From an uncultured Ulvibacter sp. (GTDB taxonomy: Bacteria; Bacteroidota; Bacteroidia; Flavobacteriales; Flavobacteriaceae), in NCBI GenBank assembly GCA_913063405.1, contig CAJXZB010000012.1, forward strand, positions 27,846-91,845: a stretch of 64,000 nt of DNA, read 5' to 3'. Numbering within the stretch: position 1 is the stretch's first letter; each line of letters begins with the position of its first letter. A model generated the notes under the pieces. That model worked only from the letters and a program-made list of their open reading frames with translations, was not told the origin of the DNA and did no database searches. This document shows positions 30,701 through 38,880 of the stretch, in pieces. Both the position numbers and the translations under genes were made by a program.

Positions 30701-31762
30701 ATTACTCTTGAGTCTCCAGCAGGAACACAGGTGTTGATTTTTGATGGTGGTGCAGATGGATGTTCTGCAAATGACCTTGGTACTACATTGGATGATGAAT
30801 CAGCTAATGGTTTAGCTTGTGATCCAAGCGGTGGTGGTACTGATGGTGATGCATTCCCAGAAGCTGACTATATGCCTTCTAATGCGCTTTCTGCCTTTGA
30901 TGGTGAAAGTACAGTAGGAGATTGGATTCTTAGAGTAGAGGATACTGCAACTGGAGATACAGGTACAATTAATAGCTGGGGTCTTACTTATAGCTATGAT
31001 GGTGCTCCAACAGATGCTTGGCCAATTTATTTAGGTCCTGATGGAACGGTAACTATCGATCCATTAGATTTGATATTAGACACGGTTGAAGCTTGTGGTA
31101 TTGCTACTGCAGCTGCAGATATTACTGAGTTTTTCTGTGATGATATCGATGCAGGAATTATCGACGTTACAATCTTTGTAAGTGATGCAAGTGGAAACAT
31201 TGATTCTTGTGTTGCTCAGATAAGAGTAATTGATAACCTAGGACCAGATATTACGTGTCCAGCTAATCAAACTGTTGATCCTGGTGTAGGTAGCTTGTTC
31301 TATGAAGTTCCAGATTACTGGGCTAATGGAGAGGCTACAGCTACAGATAACTGTACTGATCCTGTTACTATTACTTCTCAAGACCCAGCAGCGGGAACAT
31401 TACTTCCAGATGGTACGTATACAATTACAATCATTGCTGAAGATGAGTATGGTAACGAAAGTACTTGTACATTCGAACTTATTGTTGAAAGTGTTCTTGG
31501 TCTTGATGAGAATGAGTTAGATATAGCTTTATCTTTATATCCAAACCCAGCTCGTGAGCAAGTAACAATTTCAAATAACTCTAATATCCAACTTGAAAAA
31601 GCTACGATATATGACTTGAACGGAAAACTAATAAGCCAGACTGACCTTAGCTCTATGCAAGGTGAGAAGGTAATCAACGTTTCTGAACTTGCAACTGGAG
31701 TTTATGTTGTTCAAATAACTAGTGATGAATCAAGCGCTATAAAGCGATTGATCAAAGAGTAA
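27752..31762 (+). CDS. Secreted P-domain/HYR-type protein with type A T9SS sorting signal
   Basis: The 1336-residue protein has a signal peptide (MKKITFTLLAFFVTCCMWQVNAQ). Three proprotein-convertase P-domain-like modules are visible by their SLNIDHSWADDLDIRLVSP / DLDISHTWVGDMIVTLESPA / DLDITHTWTGDMQITLESPA strands and DWTLxVxDxxxGDTGTINSW ends (about 70-175, 545-680, 960-1085). Between them are HYR-like segments (DTEAPMAMCQDITVELD, VTDASGNEAFC, DNLGPDITCPANQTVDPG). The C-terminus LSLYPNPAREQVTISNN to ITSDESSAIKRLIKE is a type A sorting domain, so it is exported through T9SS. No catalytic domain is visible; a binding or structural role is likely. Confidence 0.88.
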   Translation: MKKITFTLLAFFVTCCMWQVNAQTYTATDTPLTVGPNSGTITNSVATATAVGVIGTGPGEYSIENVSLNIDHSWADDLDIRLVSPGGVVTHDLSTDNGGRFGLTPAADLVFLDGSANDVTTWGSFAPEADYMAEGGTFEAAFAGQPVNGDWTLEITDDTNGDMGNLNSYSISFGIAAGAPPVIACPMNLMVDTTVGLCSGVGNFADAIAIDPEDGIITAVQTLGLPSGSAFPIGDTTVEYTATDSDGNTASCQFIVTVTDTEAPMAMCQDITVELDAAGAVSIVAGDIDNGSTDNCGVDTLTMGVPDPGMQTTLPISFAAGNGQAGNMFDMMALNDITVDSFDVNSQAAAGVLVDFEVYFKTGSWIGSDMTAADWGLVGTVTGVASAGPGVGTPLGLALAIDVMAGDTVAFYVTSTDGANVFYTNGGIVGDVWASDANLELYEGAGKVYPFLDTFQPRNFNGNIIYSTPAGIVPFNGDFDCSNAGANTVTLFVTDVEGNVSSCESTVTVEDNTAPIITCIGEQVVGPFSTSAAPALAIPDNDPAGISTTMTVTDDFVITDLNVDLDISHTWVGDMIVTLESPAGTSVVIVDQMGVPDTQFGCAEDDLQITLDDEGAAPIEDECSGSPITGVFTPNNPLSAFDGESSMGVWTLTVSDNAGGDTGTINSWNLVYDFDPIVAPPFDVVLDAAGNATVNMADLILNIDEACGFDVTTVGLPPTANSLATLLDGGNGNFGNMFDINALTDVTMDSFDIHGDTGATFDVEVYAKAGTWVGFEADASAWTLIGTAPGVVSNGDGVVTPLGLDLGYNMLAGETHAFFVTPTDTSTGGFNYTDGTTVGAVFASDANLEFLEGAGSGIFDGNVFQPRIFNGNILYSTETPPSATLDFDCSQLGENTVDVVVTDASGNEAFCTATVNVLDETAPIITCVGPTTPTEMGTASDSPGTTINDNTTATTTLTVTDDFVMTDLNVDLDITHTWTGDMQITLESPAGTQVLIFDGGADGCSANDLGTTLDDESANGLACDPSGGGTDGDAFPEADYMPSNALSAFDGESTVGDWILRVEDTATGDTGTINSWGLTYSYDGAPTDAWPIYLGPDGTVTIDPLDLILDTVEACGIATAAADITEFFCDDIDAGIIDVTIFVSDASGNIDSCVAQIRVIDNLGPDITCPANQTVDPGVGSLFYEVPDYWANGEATATDNCTDPVTITSQDPAAGTLLPDGTYTITIIAEDEYGNESTCTFELIVESVLGLDENELDIALSLYPNPAREQVTISNNSNIQLEKATIYDLNGKLISQTDLSSMQGEKVINVSELATGVYVVQITSDESSAIKRLIKE

Positions 31763-31790
31763 TCTTTTCACTGGTATAACCAACCAAAAG

Positions 31791-31823
31791 AAAAGCCCCT
31801 TCACAAATGTGAAGGGGCTTTTT
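31791..31823. terminator. Bidirectional terminator between T9SS cargo gene and trp operon
   Basis: A 14-bp perfect stem (AAAAGCCCCTTCAC with GTGAAGGGGCTTTT) with T runs on both strands; it closes the + strand gene and the - strand trp operon. Confidence 0.88.
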
Positions 31824-31867
31824 GATTTATAATGATTTAGTTTTGTTTGAGCCTATATAATATTAAG

Positions 31868-32629
31868 TTATCGAATAGTTTTAAAGAACTCCGCAATTCC
31901 GCTAATTCCTTTTTCCGAGAGCATTTTAATAAAAGCGCTACCAATTATAGCTCCTTTGGCGTATTTTGTTGCTGAGGAAAAAGTACTAGCGTTGCTAATT
32001 CCGAAGCCCACTATTTGAGGATTGGACAAAGAAAGTTCCGAAACCCTGCTAAAGTATGTTTCCTGCTCACTTCCGAAACCTTGCTTGGATCCCGTAGTGC
32101 TAGAACTACTTACCATGTAAATGAACCCCTTTGACGCATGGTCAATTTCTCGAACCCTAGTTTCTGATGTTTGGGGCGTAATTAGAAAAATGTTTATCAG
32201 GCCGTATTTTTCAAACGTCGATTGATACTGTTTTTTGTATTCGGCAAGTGGAAGATCTGGTAAGATAAGACCGTCGATACCTATCTCCTGACATTTTTCA
32301 CAAAATGCTTCTACTCCATATTGAAGTACTGGATTAAAGTACCCCATAAGTATTAATGGAATAGAAACGGACTCTCTAATTCCGTCCAGTTGTTTAAAAA
32401 GCAATTCTGTGGACATGCCATTTTTCAACGCCTGTGTAGAACTTGCTTGAATAGTGGGACCGTCTGCAAGGGGATCGCTAAACGGTAGTCCTATTTCGAC
32501 CATATCAACTCCATTCTTTTCTAATTCTTGTAGAACTGGAACTGTGTCACCAATTAGGGGAAATCCCGCGGTGAAATAGATAGAAAGTAGTTTTTTATCT
32601 TGTTGTAATTTTTGTTGAATTCTGTTCAT
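31868..32629 (-). CDS. trpA: Tryptophan synthase alpha chain
   Basis: Cleaves indole-3-glycerol phosphate to indole, which passes to TrpB. The start is placed at ATG 32629 (MNRIQQKLQQDKKLLSIYFT), giving 253 residues; the earlier ATG adds MKKNLS. Catalytic Glu in VDMVEIGLPFSDPLADGPTI and Asp in GLILPDLPLAEY are present, as is the phosphate-binding VGFGISN. It is the last gene of the trp operon and is separated from trpB by a GIY-YIG cassette, an interruption of the usual trpBA pair. Confidence 0.96.
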   Translation of the reverse strand: MNRIQQKLQQDKKLLSIYFTAGFPLIGDTVPVLQELEKNGVDMVEIGLPFSDPLADGPTIQASSTQALKNGMSTELLFKQLDGIRESVSIPLILMGYFNPVLQYGVEAFCEKCQEIGIDGLILPDLPLAEYKKQYQSTFEKYGLINIFLITPQTSETRVREIDHASKGFIYMVSSSSTTGSKQGFGSEQETYFSRVSELSLSNPQIVGFGISNASTFSSATKYAKGAIIGSAFIKMLSEKGISGIAEFFKTIR

Positions 32630-32646
32630 AGAAAGGTTTTTTTTCA

Positions 32647-32664
32647 TTTTCGCGAAGGCGAAAA
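32647..32664. repeat. REP-like palindrome, left flank of GIY-YIG cassette
   Basis: TTTTCGC-GAAG-GCGAAAA: a 7-bp stem with a 4-base loop, 17 bases upstream of trpA. It is matched in inverted orientation at the other side of the GIY-YIG gene. Confidence 0.8.
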
Positions 32665-32688
32665 CCTAATGCATTGCACTTGATTCAA

Positions 32689-32985
32689 TTAATCTAACAT
32701 CCATCTTAAATCATTCCATTCTGGATTTTTATCATTTATTAAGTTTTCTTTCCATTGTCTATTCCATTTTTTTAATTGTTTTTCTCTTTTTATGGCATTA
32801 ACAACATAATTTGTAGATTCAAAATACACTAATTTGGTGGTCTTATATTTTGAAGCAAATCCCTTGGAACTTGGATAAGCGTGTTCCTTTAATCTTCTTT
32901 TTAAATTACTGGTAACCCCAATATATAAAACTGTATGGGTTTTATTTGTTAGTATATATGTATAGAATAGTTCGTTTTCTATCAT
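32689..32985 (-). CDS. Small GIY-YIG endonuclease in the trp operon
   Basis: 98 residues with all GIY-YIG elements: FYTYILTN (GIY strand), VLYIGVTSNLKRRLKEH (YIG, then catalytic Arg and His helix), KYKTTKLVYFEST and EREKQLKKWNR-like (AIKREKQLKKWNRQWK) with the metal-binding Glu. It belongs to the short UvrC-like COG2827 type. It sits between trpB and trpA with no metabolic reason, framed by inverted palindromes at 32647 and 32996, so it looks like an inserted cassette. Its target is unknown. Confidence 0.88.
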   Translation of the reverse strand: MIENELFYTYILTNKTHTVLYIGVTSNLKRRLKEHAYPSSKGFASKYKTTKLVYFESTNYVVNAIKREKQLKKWNRQWKENLINDKNPEWNDLRWMLD

Positions 32986-32995
32986 TGTGTTGAGG

Positions 32996-33013
32996 TTTTC
33001 ACCTTCGTGAAAA
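32996..33013. repeat. REP-like palindrome, right flank of GIY-YIG cassette
   Basis: TTTTCAC-CTTC-GTGAAAA. Read on the other strand it is TTTTCAC-GAAG-GTGAAAA, the left flank with G:C changed to A:T on both stem sides, so the pairing is preserved. Confidence 0.8.
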
Positions 33014-33027
33014 TGACATGTTTAAAC

Positions 33028-34209
33028 TTATAAATTAAAATAATCAATGTAAGTATTTAAGTCTTTATCACCACGTCCGCTTAAATTCACAACGATGATA
33101 TCGTCCTCTTTAAATTTTTTATCCTTGAAAATAGCCAGTGCATGACTCGATTCAATAGCTGGGATGATTCCTTCTAATTTACTTAGCTCTATTCCGGCCT
33201 TCATCGCGTCATCATCGGTTATTGAGATGAATTCTCCTCTTCCGCTTTGATAGAGATTGGCATGCATAGGGCCTACACCTGGATAGTCCAGGCCAGCGGA
33301 AATAGAATATGGTTCTGTAATTTGGCCATCGGTAGTTTGCATTAATAAGGTTTTGCTACCATGGATAATCCCTATTTTGCCTAAGGCAGAAGTGGCAGCA
33401 CTTTCACCACTATGGATTCCTTTTCCAGCGGCTTCCACTGCAATGATTCCAACCTCAGGACTGCTCAAATATTCATAATAAGCACCCGCCGCGTTACTGC
33501 CTCCACCTACACAGGCAATTACATAATCTGGATTAGATCGCCCTTCTTTCTCAAAAAGTTGGTTTTTAATTTCTTTAGAAATTACCGATTGGAAACGGGC
33601 CACCATATCCGGATATGGATGAGGGCCTACAACACTTCCTATGATATAATGAGTATTGGTAGGATTATTTATCCAGTCTCGAATTGCTTCATTCGTTGCA
33701 TCTTTAAGCGTTTTACTACCGCTAGTTACGGGAATAACAGTAGCGCCTAACATTTTCATTCGTGCTACGTTGGGCGCTTGTCTTTTAATATCAACAGCTC
33801 CCATGTATACAATACACTCGAGCCCCATTAATGCACATACGGTAGCAGTTGCTACGCCGTGTTGTCCAGCACCGGTCTCTGCGATAATTCGATTTTTTTT
33901 GAGTCGTTTAGCCATTAAAATTTGACCTATGGTGTTGTTAATCTTATGGGCCCCAGTATGACATAAATCTTCTCGTTTGAGATAAATTTTTGTATTGTAT
34001 TTTTCTGAAAGACGCTTTGCAAAATAAAGAGGAGTTGGTCGTCCAACATATTCTTTCAATAAGGAAGTAAACTCTTTTTGAAAGTCATCTTCTTGCATCA
34101 CACTAATATAATTGAGTCGAAGCTCTTCCACATTAGGATATAGCATTTCAGGAATATAAGCCCCTCCAAATTCACCATAATATCCTTTTTTGTTGGCGTT
34201 ATAATTCAT
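33028..34209 (-). CDS. trpB: Tryptophan synthase beta chain
   Basis: PLP enzyme that joins indole and serine to tryptophan. The 393-residue protein has the PLP lysine in [17 protein letters not shown], the substrate loop [20 protein letters not shown] (20 residues shown), and the phosphate cradle [13 protein letters not shown]. The N-terminus [20 protein letters not shown] is typical. It overlaps trpF by 11 bases. Confidence 0.98.
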   Translation of the reverse strand: MNYNANKKGYYGEFGGAYIPEMLYPNVEELRLNYISVMQEDDFQKEFTSLLKEYVGRPTPLYFAKRLSEKYNTKIYLKREDLCHTGAHKINNTIGQILMAKRLKKNRIIAETGAGQHGVATATVCALMGLECIVYMGAVDIKRQAPNVARMKMLGATVIPVTSGSKTLKDATNEAIRDWINNPTNTHYIIGSVVGPHPYPDMVARFQSVISKEIKNQLFEKEGRSNPDYVIACVGGGSNAAGAYYEYLSSPEVGIIAVEAAGKGIHSGESAATSALGKIGIIHGSKTLLMQTTDGQITEPYSISAGLDYPGVGPMHANLYQSGRGEFISITDDDAMKAGIELSKLEGIIPAIESSHALAIFKDKKFKEDDIIVVNLSGRGDKDLNTYIDYFNL

Positions 34210-34816
34210 TTTGTAATTTTTTTAAATCGGTTGTATTTTTTAATCCTGGAGAAATTTCGAATTTACTGTTCACGTCAATAGCGTGAATTGGAAGCCCGAT
34301 TTTTAAAATATCTTTAATAGCCGGAATATCCTCTAATCCAATACCGCCGCTTAAAATAAACGGTTTCGTTGAATTGTAGCTTTTAAGTAGGCTCCATTCA
34401 AATTTAAATCCGTTACCTCCTTTTTCTGGTCCTTGGGTATCGAAGAGAAATTTATCCACGACATTTTCATATTCTCTTAATTGTAAAAGGTCGAAACTAT
34501 CCTTTATTGAGAATACCTTCCAAATTTCTTTCTTGTTTAATGTTTTCTTTAATTCTTCACAAAATGCAGGGGCTTCTTCTCCATGCAATTGGATAACATT
34601 GAGTTTGTGAGTCATTGTTCTTTTTGAAATGTTTTCTATCGTAGCATTTACAAAAACACCAACCTTTAACACATCCTCGGGAATTGCCGTAGTTTCTGCA
34701 TCGAAAAACCTCGGACTCTTATCATAAAATATAAAACCAATATACTCGGGTTGAAGTGCAATTACCTCTTTCAGGTTATGTTTTATACCACAAACTTTTA
34801 ATTTAACTCGTTTCAT
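34199..34816 (-). CDS. trpF: Phosphoribosylanthranilate isomerase
   Basis: The 205-residue TIM barrel [20 protein letters not shown] has the catalytic Cys in KVCGI and the general acid Asp in [19 protein letters not shown]; the phosphate-binding loop is [13 protein letters not shown]. It performs the Amadori rearrangement in tryptophan synthesis. It overlaps trpC by four bases (ATGA) and trpB by 11, which indicates translational coupling. Confidence 0.96.
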   Translation of the reverse strand: MKRVKLKVCGIKHNLKEVIALQPEYIGFIFYDKSPRFFDAETTAIPEDVLKVGVFVNATIENISKRTMTHKLNVIQLHGEEAPAFCEELKKTLNKKEIWKVFSIKDSFDLLQLREYENVVDKFLFDTQGPEKGGNGFKFEWSLLKSYNSTKPFILSGGIGLEDIPAIKDILKIGLPIHAIDVNSKFEISPGLKNTTDLKKLQNEL

Positions 34817-35595
34817 TTCAGTTGGTTAATAAATTCTTCGGCGCTCTTACCTGGATTCTCTGTTTTCATAAAATTTTCGCCTATTAGAAAACCACTAAAT
34901 CCATAGTTACGCAATTCTTTGATTGTAGAAACCGAGCTAATACCACTTTCGGATACTCTTACAAATTCAGGTGGAATAAATCTTGAAAGGTTTTTGCTGG
35001 CATCTACGCTAACTTCAAATGTTTTAAGATTTCTATTGTTGACTCCAAGCATATCAACGGTAGGGAGTAAAGATTTTTCAAGTTCTTTTCTATTATGAAC
35101 TTCCAGTAATACGTCCAAATCCAAGCCTTTGGCCAAGGTTGAAAATTCTTTTAATTCAGTTAGGGTTAAGGAAGCTGCTATTAATAGAATTGCGTCGGCA
35201 CCGTAAGCTTTGGCTTCATAAATTTGATATGGATCGATTATAAACTCTTTCCGAAGTAATGGAAAAGTTGAGACTTCTCTTGCCATTAACAAATCATCTA
35301 ATGAGCCACCAAAGTAATTCGTGTCTGTAAGAACAGACATTCCACTAACGCCTGCTTTCTCATAACCTATAGCTACATCTTGAACCAATACCTTTTCATT
35401 GATAATAGATTTGCTTGGTGACCTGCGCTTGTGTTCTGCAATAATTCCTATAGCGGACTTCCTTAACACCTTGGCAAGAGAGTTTTTAGTTCCATTAAAA
35501 TGTGGAGACTTTTCCAATATGGAAATTGGGAAGGCTTCTTTTTTTAAAGCTACTTCCTTATACTTATTTGCGATAATATGATCTAATATTGTCAT
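34813..35595 (-). CDS. trpC: Indole-3-glycerol phosphate synthase
   Basis: The 260-residue barrel closes the indole ring. Visible are ILDHIIANKYKEVA at the N-terminus, IIAEHKRRSPSKSII with the catalytic Lys, LLRKEFIIDPYQIYEAKAYG, LGVNNRNLKTFEVS and ESGISSVSTI. TrpC and TrpF are separate proteins here, unlike in enterics. Confidence 0.97.
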   Translation of the reverse strand: MTILDHIIANKYKEVALKKEAFPISILEKSPHFNGTKNSLAKVLRKSAIGIIAEHKRRSPSKSIINEKVLVQDVAIGYEKAGVSGMSVLTDTNYFGGSLDDLLMAREVSTFPLLRKEFIIDPYQIYEAKAYGADAILLIAASLTLTELKEFSTLAKGLDLDVLLEVHNRKELEKSLLPTVDMLGVNNRNLKTFEVSVDASKNLSRFIPPEFVRVSESGISSVSTIKELRNYGFSGFLIGENFMKTENPGKSAEEFINQLK

Positions 35596-35596
35596 C

Positions 35597-36592
35597 TTAT
35601 TGTTGACTAAGCATTTGTAATTTCATTAAAGCCTTTAAGGCGCTCCCAGAATTCAAAGATTCTTTTGCCTTCTCAAAGCCTTCTTGAATATTGCAGTTTT
35701 CTGTTACTGAGATTGCCATACCAGCATTCACACAAACCACATTTTTCTGGGCTATGGTACCGTTCCCATTTAAAATTTTTAGGAATATCCTGGCCGAATC
35801 ACTTACAGATTCACCACCATAGATATCTGATTGTTTAATTTTGGACACACCAAAATCTTCTGGTTGCAATATTGTTTCCGAAGTGTTGGTGATAACTTTG
35901 ACCGGACCTGTTAATGAAATTTCATCATATCCGTCAATAGCATGTAAAACGGCATAATTCTTTGTGTTTTTTTGATAGAGATACCCATACATTCTGGCAA
36001 GTTCCAGATCGAAAACACCTACAAGTTGATTTTTAGGAAAAGCAGGGTTAACCATGGGGCCAAGCATATTGAAGAACGTTTTTACTCCCAACTCTTTACG
36101 AATAGGTGCCACGTTTTTCATTGCAGGGTGGAAGAGAGGAGCATGTAGCACACAGATATTGGCTTGATCCAGACATCTTTTTAGAAAATCAGGACTATTA
36201 CTGAATTTAATCCCTAAATACTCCATTACATTACTACTGCCGCTAATAGACGAAACGCCATAATTTCCATGCTTTGTTACCTGAACTCCTGCCCCAGCAG
36301 TTACAAAGGAGGACAGGGTAGAGATATTAAAGGTATTCTTGCCATCACCTCCGGTACCGCAAAGATCTATTGTATTGTAGTCGTTAAGATCAACAGCTAG
36401 ACATAATTCGAGTAAAGCGTCCCTAAAACCCTCCAACTCTTCTAATGTTACACTGCGCATCATATATATGGTTAGGAACGATGCTATTTGACTTGGATTG
36501 TATTTTCCTTCTGAAATGGAAACGAGTACACCTCTAGCTTCTTCTTTGCTAAGCGGTTCATGGTTAATAAGTCTGTTTAAAATTTTTTTCAT
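35597..36592 (-). CDS. trpD: Anthranilate phosphoribosyltransferase
   Basis: Transfers phosphoribose from PRPP to anthranilate. The 331-residue protein shows DLCGTGGDGKNTFNISTLSS (PRPP and phosphate loop), KHGNYGVSSISGSSNVMEYL and the HPAMKNVAPIRKELGVKTFF region of the family. It is not fused to TrpG, which is the next gene upstream. Confidence 0.97.
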   Translation of the reverse strand: MKKILNRLINHEPLSKEEARGVLVSISEGKYNPSQIASFLTIYMMRSVTLEELEGFRDALLELCLAVDLNDYNTIDLCGTGGDGKNTFNISTLSSFVTAGAGVQVTKHGNYGVSSISGSSNVMEYLGIKFSNSPDFLKRCLDQANICVLHAPLFHPAMKNVAPIRKELGVKTFFNMLGPMVNPAFPKNQLVGVFDLELARMYGYLYQKNTKNYAVLHAIDGYDEISLTGPVKVITNTSETILQPEDFGVSKIKQSDIYGGESVSDSARIFLKILNGNGTIAQKNVVCVNAGMAISVTENCNIQEGFEKAKESLNSGSALKALMKLQMLSQQ

Positions 36593-36623
36593 TTATTTTT
36601 CAAAGGCTTTGATGCCAGTTTTT

Positions 36624-37190
36624 TTAGTTTTCAACCCAATTTTTGATGATCTGCTTTCCTTTTGGTGTTAATACACTTTCAGGATGAAATTGTACTCCAC
36701 GCACATCGTAATGACGATGTCGAAGAGACATTATTTGACCGTTTTCATCAATGGATGTAATTTCAAGAACATCTGGAAAGTTCTCCGTAGCAACAACCCA
36801 AGAATGATATCTCCCAACTTCCAATTCTTTACCGAGGCCTTTAAATAGAGGTGCATCATCAACTAAGATACTAGCGTTAGTTGCTACTCCATGAAAAACT
36901 TCACTTAAGTTGTTTAATGTCCCGCCAAATACTTCGCCTATGGCTTGTTGCCCTAAACACACTCCAAATATGCTTTTTGAGGTTGCATATTTTTTAATTA
37001 CATTTTTTAACTCCCCTGCTTCATCTGGTATTCCAGGGCCAGGCGACAGTAAAATTTTATCGTAATATTCAACTTCTTCCAATAAAAAACGATCGTTTCG
37101 CAGTACCGTGACTTCGCAATCCAGTTCTTCTAAGTAATGCACCAAATTGTACACAAAGCTGTCATAGTTATCAATTACTAATACTTTCAT
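36624..37190 (-). CDS. trpG: Anthranilate synthase glutaminase subunit
   Basis: Class I glutamine amidotransferase that supplies ammonia to TrpE. 188 residues with the oxyanion region LLSPGPGIPDEAG, nucleophile Cys in FGVCLGQQAIGEVFGG, and the His-Glu pair in VRGVQFHPESVLTP. It follows trpE by two bases, so both subunits are translated in tandem. Confidence 0.97.
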   Translation of the reverse strand: MKVLVIDNYDSFVYNLVHYLEELDCEVTVLRNDRFLLEEVEYYDKILLSPGPGIPDEAGELKNVIKKYATSKSIFGVCLGQQAIGEVFGGTLNNLSEVFHGVATNASILVDDAPLFKGLGKELEVGRYHSWVVATENFPDVLEITSIDENGQIMSLRHRHYDVRGVQFHPESVLTPKGKQIIKNWVEN

Positions 37191-37192
37191 GG

Positions 37193-38590
37193 TTAAATAT
37201 TTTCGGCTAGTTCAAGTGCTTTTGTAAGTGCACCAAGTTTATTATATACTTCTTGTAATTCTTTTTCTTCCTCACTTCCAGAAACAACACCGGCTCCAGC
37301 TTGATAATGCAGATTATGATCCTTACTTACAAAGGATCGAATGATAATCGCGTGATTAAAATCACCTTTGAAATCCATAAAGCCAATGGCTCCGCCATAG
37401 AATTCTCTGGGTACATTTTCATATTGCTCTAACAATTGCATGGCCCTATGTTTAGGAGCACCACTTAAAGTTCCAGCTGGGAAAGTGTCTGCGACAATTT
37501 GCATTGTTGAAGTTTTCGGGTTTTTAACAGCCGTCACTTTACTCACCAAATGAATCACATGTGAGAAAAACTGAACCTCTCTATAGGTTTCTACTTCTAC
37601 ATTAGTACCATGACGGCTAAGGTCATTCCTCGCTAAATCAACTAGCATCACATGTTCACTATTTTCTTTTTCATCTGCTGAAAGTTGCTTTGCCAATTCC
37701 GTATCTTTTTCATCGTTCCCAGTACGCTTAAACGTCCCTGCAATGGGATGAATTTCTGCGCGATCACCGCTAACTACAAGTTGGGCTTCTGGAGAACTAC
37801 CGAATATTTTAAACTTTCCATAGTCAAAATAAAAAAGATAAGGGGAAGGGTTAACGCTCCTTAGTGCTCTATAAACATTAAAGTCATCCCCAGTAAAACC
37901 TTGAGAGAATCTTTTGCTGGGAACAATCTGGAAAACATCACCACGCTGACAATGCTCCTTACATTTTATAACCAAATCTTTAAAACCTTTATCATTAAGA
38001 TTGGTCGTGGGATTCCCTTTTCTTTGAAACGGATACTCTGCGAAATTCTTAGATTTTAGCAATTGTTCTATCTGCGGAATATTGTTTTCTGAATCATAGC
38101 AATGAGCAAAAATATAGGCTTCGTTGTTAAAGTGATTGATGGCTATTATATTTTGATAAACCGCGTAGAATATATCGGGCATATCCAATGTCGATTTGGT
38201 TTTTGAAATAGAAACATCTTCAAAATAACGAACTGCATCATACGCCATATATCCGAAAAGACCATTATTAATAAACTTAAAGGAGTTTTCTTCTGAAGTA
38301 AAAGAAGTCGAAAAATCTTCTAAGATATCCGGGACGTTTGTTTCTGGCTTAATTCGTATCTCTACCTTTTTACCATTCGGAAAGTGCTGATAAATTGATT
38401 CGTTTTCTATTTTAAAAGAAGCAATGGGATTACAACAGATATAGCTAAAACTATTATCGTTGGCGTGATAGTCACTACTTTCCAATAGTAAACTGTTCGG
38501 AAACTTATCTCGCAAACGCAAATACACCGAAACGGGAGTCACTGTGTCTGCAAGTAGTTTTTTTGAGTATGTTTTTAGTCTGTATTTCAT
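37193..38590 (-). CDS. trpE: Anthranilate synthase component I
   Basis: First enzyme of the tryptophan branch (chorismate to anthranilate). I use ATG 38590 (MKYRLKTYSKKLLADTVTPV), 465 residues; the longer ORF would run through the attenuator stem. The N-terminal part holds the feedback motif LLLESSDYH; the C-terminal chorismate-binding domain shows RGDVFQIVPSKRFSQ, PSPYLFYFDYG, HPIAGTFKRTGNDEKD, FPAGTLSGAPKHRAMQL and YQAGAGVVSGSEEEKE. It starts directly behind the leader terminator, so expression is attenuated. Confidence 0.97.
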   Translation of the reverse strand: MKYRLKTYSKKLLADTVTPVSVYLRLRDKFPNSLLLESSDYHANDNSFSYICCNPIASFKIENESIYQHFPNGKKVEIRIKPETNVPDILEDFSTSFTSEENSFKFINNGLFGYMAYDAVRYFEDVSISKTKSTLDMPDIFYAVYQNIIAINHFNNEAYIFAHCYDSENNIPQIEQLLKSKNFAEYPFQRKGNPTTNLNDKGFKDLVIKCKEHCQRGDVFQIVPSKRFSQGFTGDDFNVYRALRSVNPSPYLFYFDYGKFKIFGSSPEAQLVVSGDRAEIHPIAGTFKRTGNDEKDTELAKQLSADEKENSEHVMLVDLARNDLSRHGTNVEVETYREVQFFSHVIHLVSKVTAVKNPKTSTMQIVADTFPAGTLSGAPKHRAMQLLEQYENVPREFYGGAIGFMDFKGDFNHAIIIRSFVSKDHNLHYQAGAGVVSGSEEEKELQEVYNKLGALTKALELAENI

Positions 38591-38595
38591 AAAAT

Positions 38596-38626
38596 AAAAA
38601 AAGGCTTGTCGTGAAGACAAGCCTTT
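38596..38626 (-). terminator. trp attenuator terminator
   Basis: On the - strand AAAGGCTTGTC-TTCAC-GACAAGCCTTT is an 11-bp stem followed by a T run, ending six bases before the trpE start. A competing pairing exists: TCGTGA (and AAGC) from the end of the leader peptide region pairs with GCTT...TCACGA of this stem, which would act as an antiterminator. Confidence 0.85.
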
Positions 38627-38654
38627 GTATGATTTATACCAATAGTGCTTTAGC

Positions 38655-38711
38655 TCACGATCTTTGACGTAAGTTAAGCCACCACCAAGTATTTGTTCTA
38701 TTTGTTATCAT
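38655..38711 (-). CDS. trpL: trp operon leader peptide with three consecutive Trp codons
   Basis: The 18-residue ORF reads MITNRTNTWWWLNLRQRS. Three TGG codons in a row (positions 9-11) lie just before a segment that can form the 1:2 hairpin GCTTAACTTACG / CGTGAGCTAAAGC, whose second half can instead pair with the terminator stem. The start codon lies about 12 bases behind the promoter -7 element. This is the architecture of classical tryptophan attenuation: a ribosome stalled on scarce Trp-tRNA masks segment 1, and segment 2 then pairs with segment 3 to stop termination. Confidence 0.88.
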   Translation of the reverse strand: MITNRTNTWWWLNLRQRS

Positions 38712-38722
38712 AAATTGAACTC

Positions 38723-38752
38723 CAAAGATAGAAATGAAATTAATAACAGCAA
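38723..38752 (-). promoter_or_regulatory. trp operon promoter
   Basis: On the - strand TTG (38752-38750), 19 bases, then TATCTTTG (38730-38723), an exact Bacteroidota consensus promoter placed directly before trpL. Confidence 0.82.
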
Positions 38753-38880
38753 ATAAAAGTTTGTAAATTTATTAAGTGTCATCTCCATTCTGTTAAAAAA
38801 TCTTCTAAAATCGGCATATTGAAACTACAATGAATTGTTAAATACTTTCTGAAAACCGATTAATTCGATATTTTTAAATA

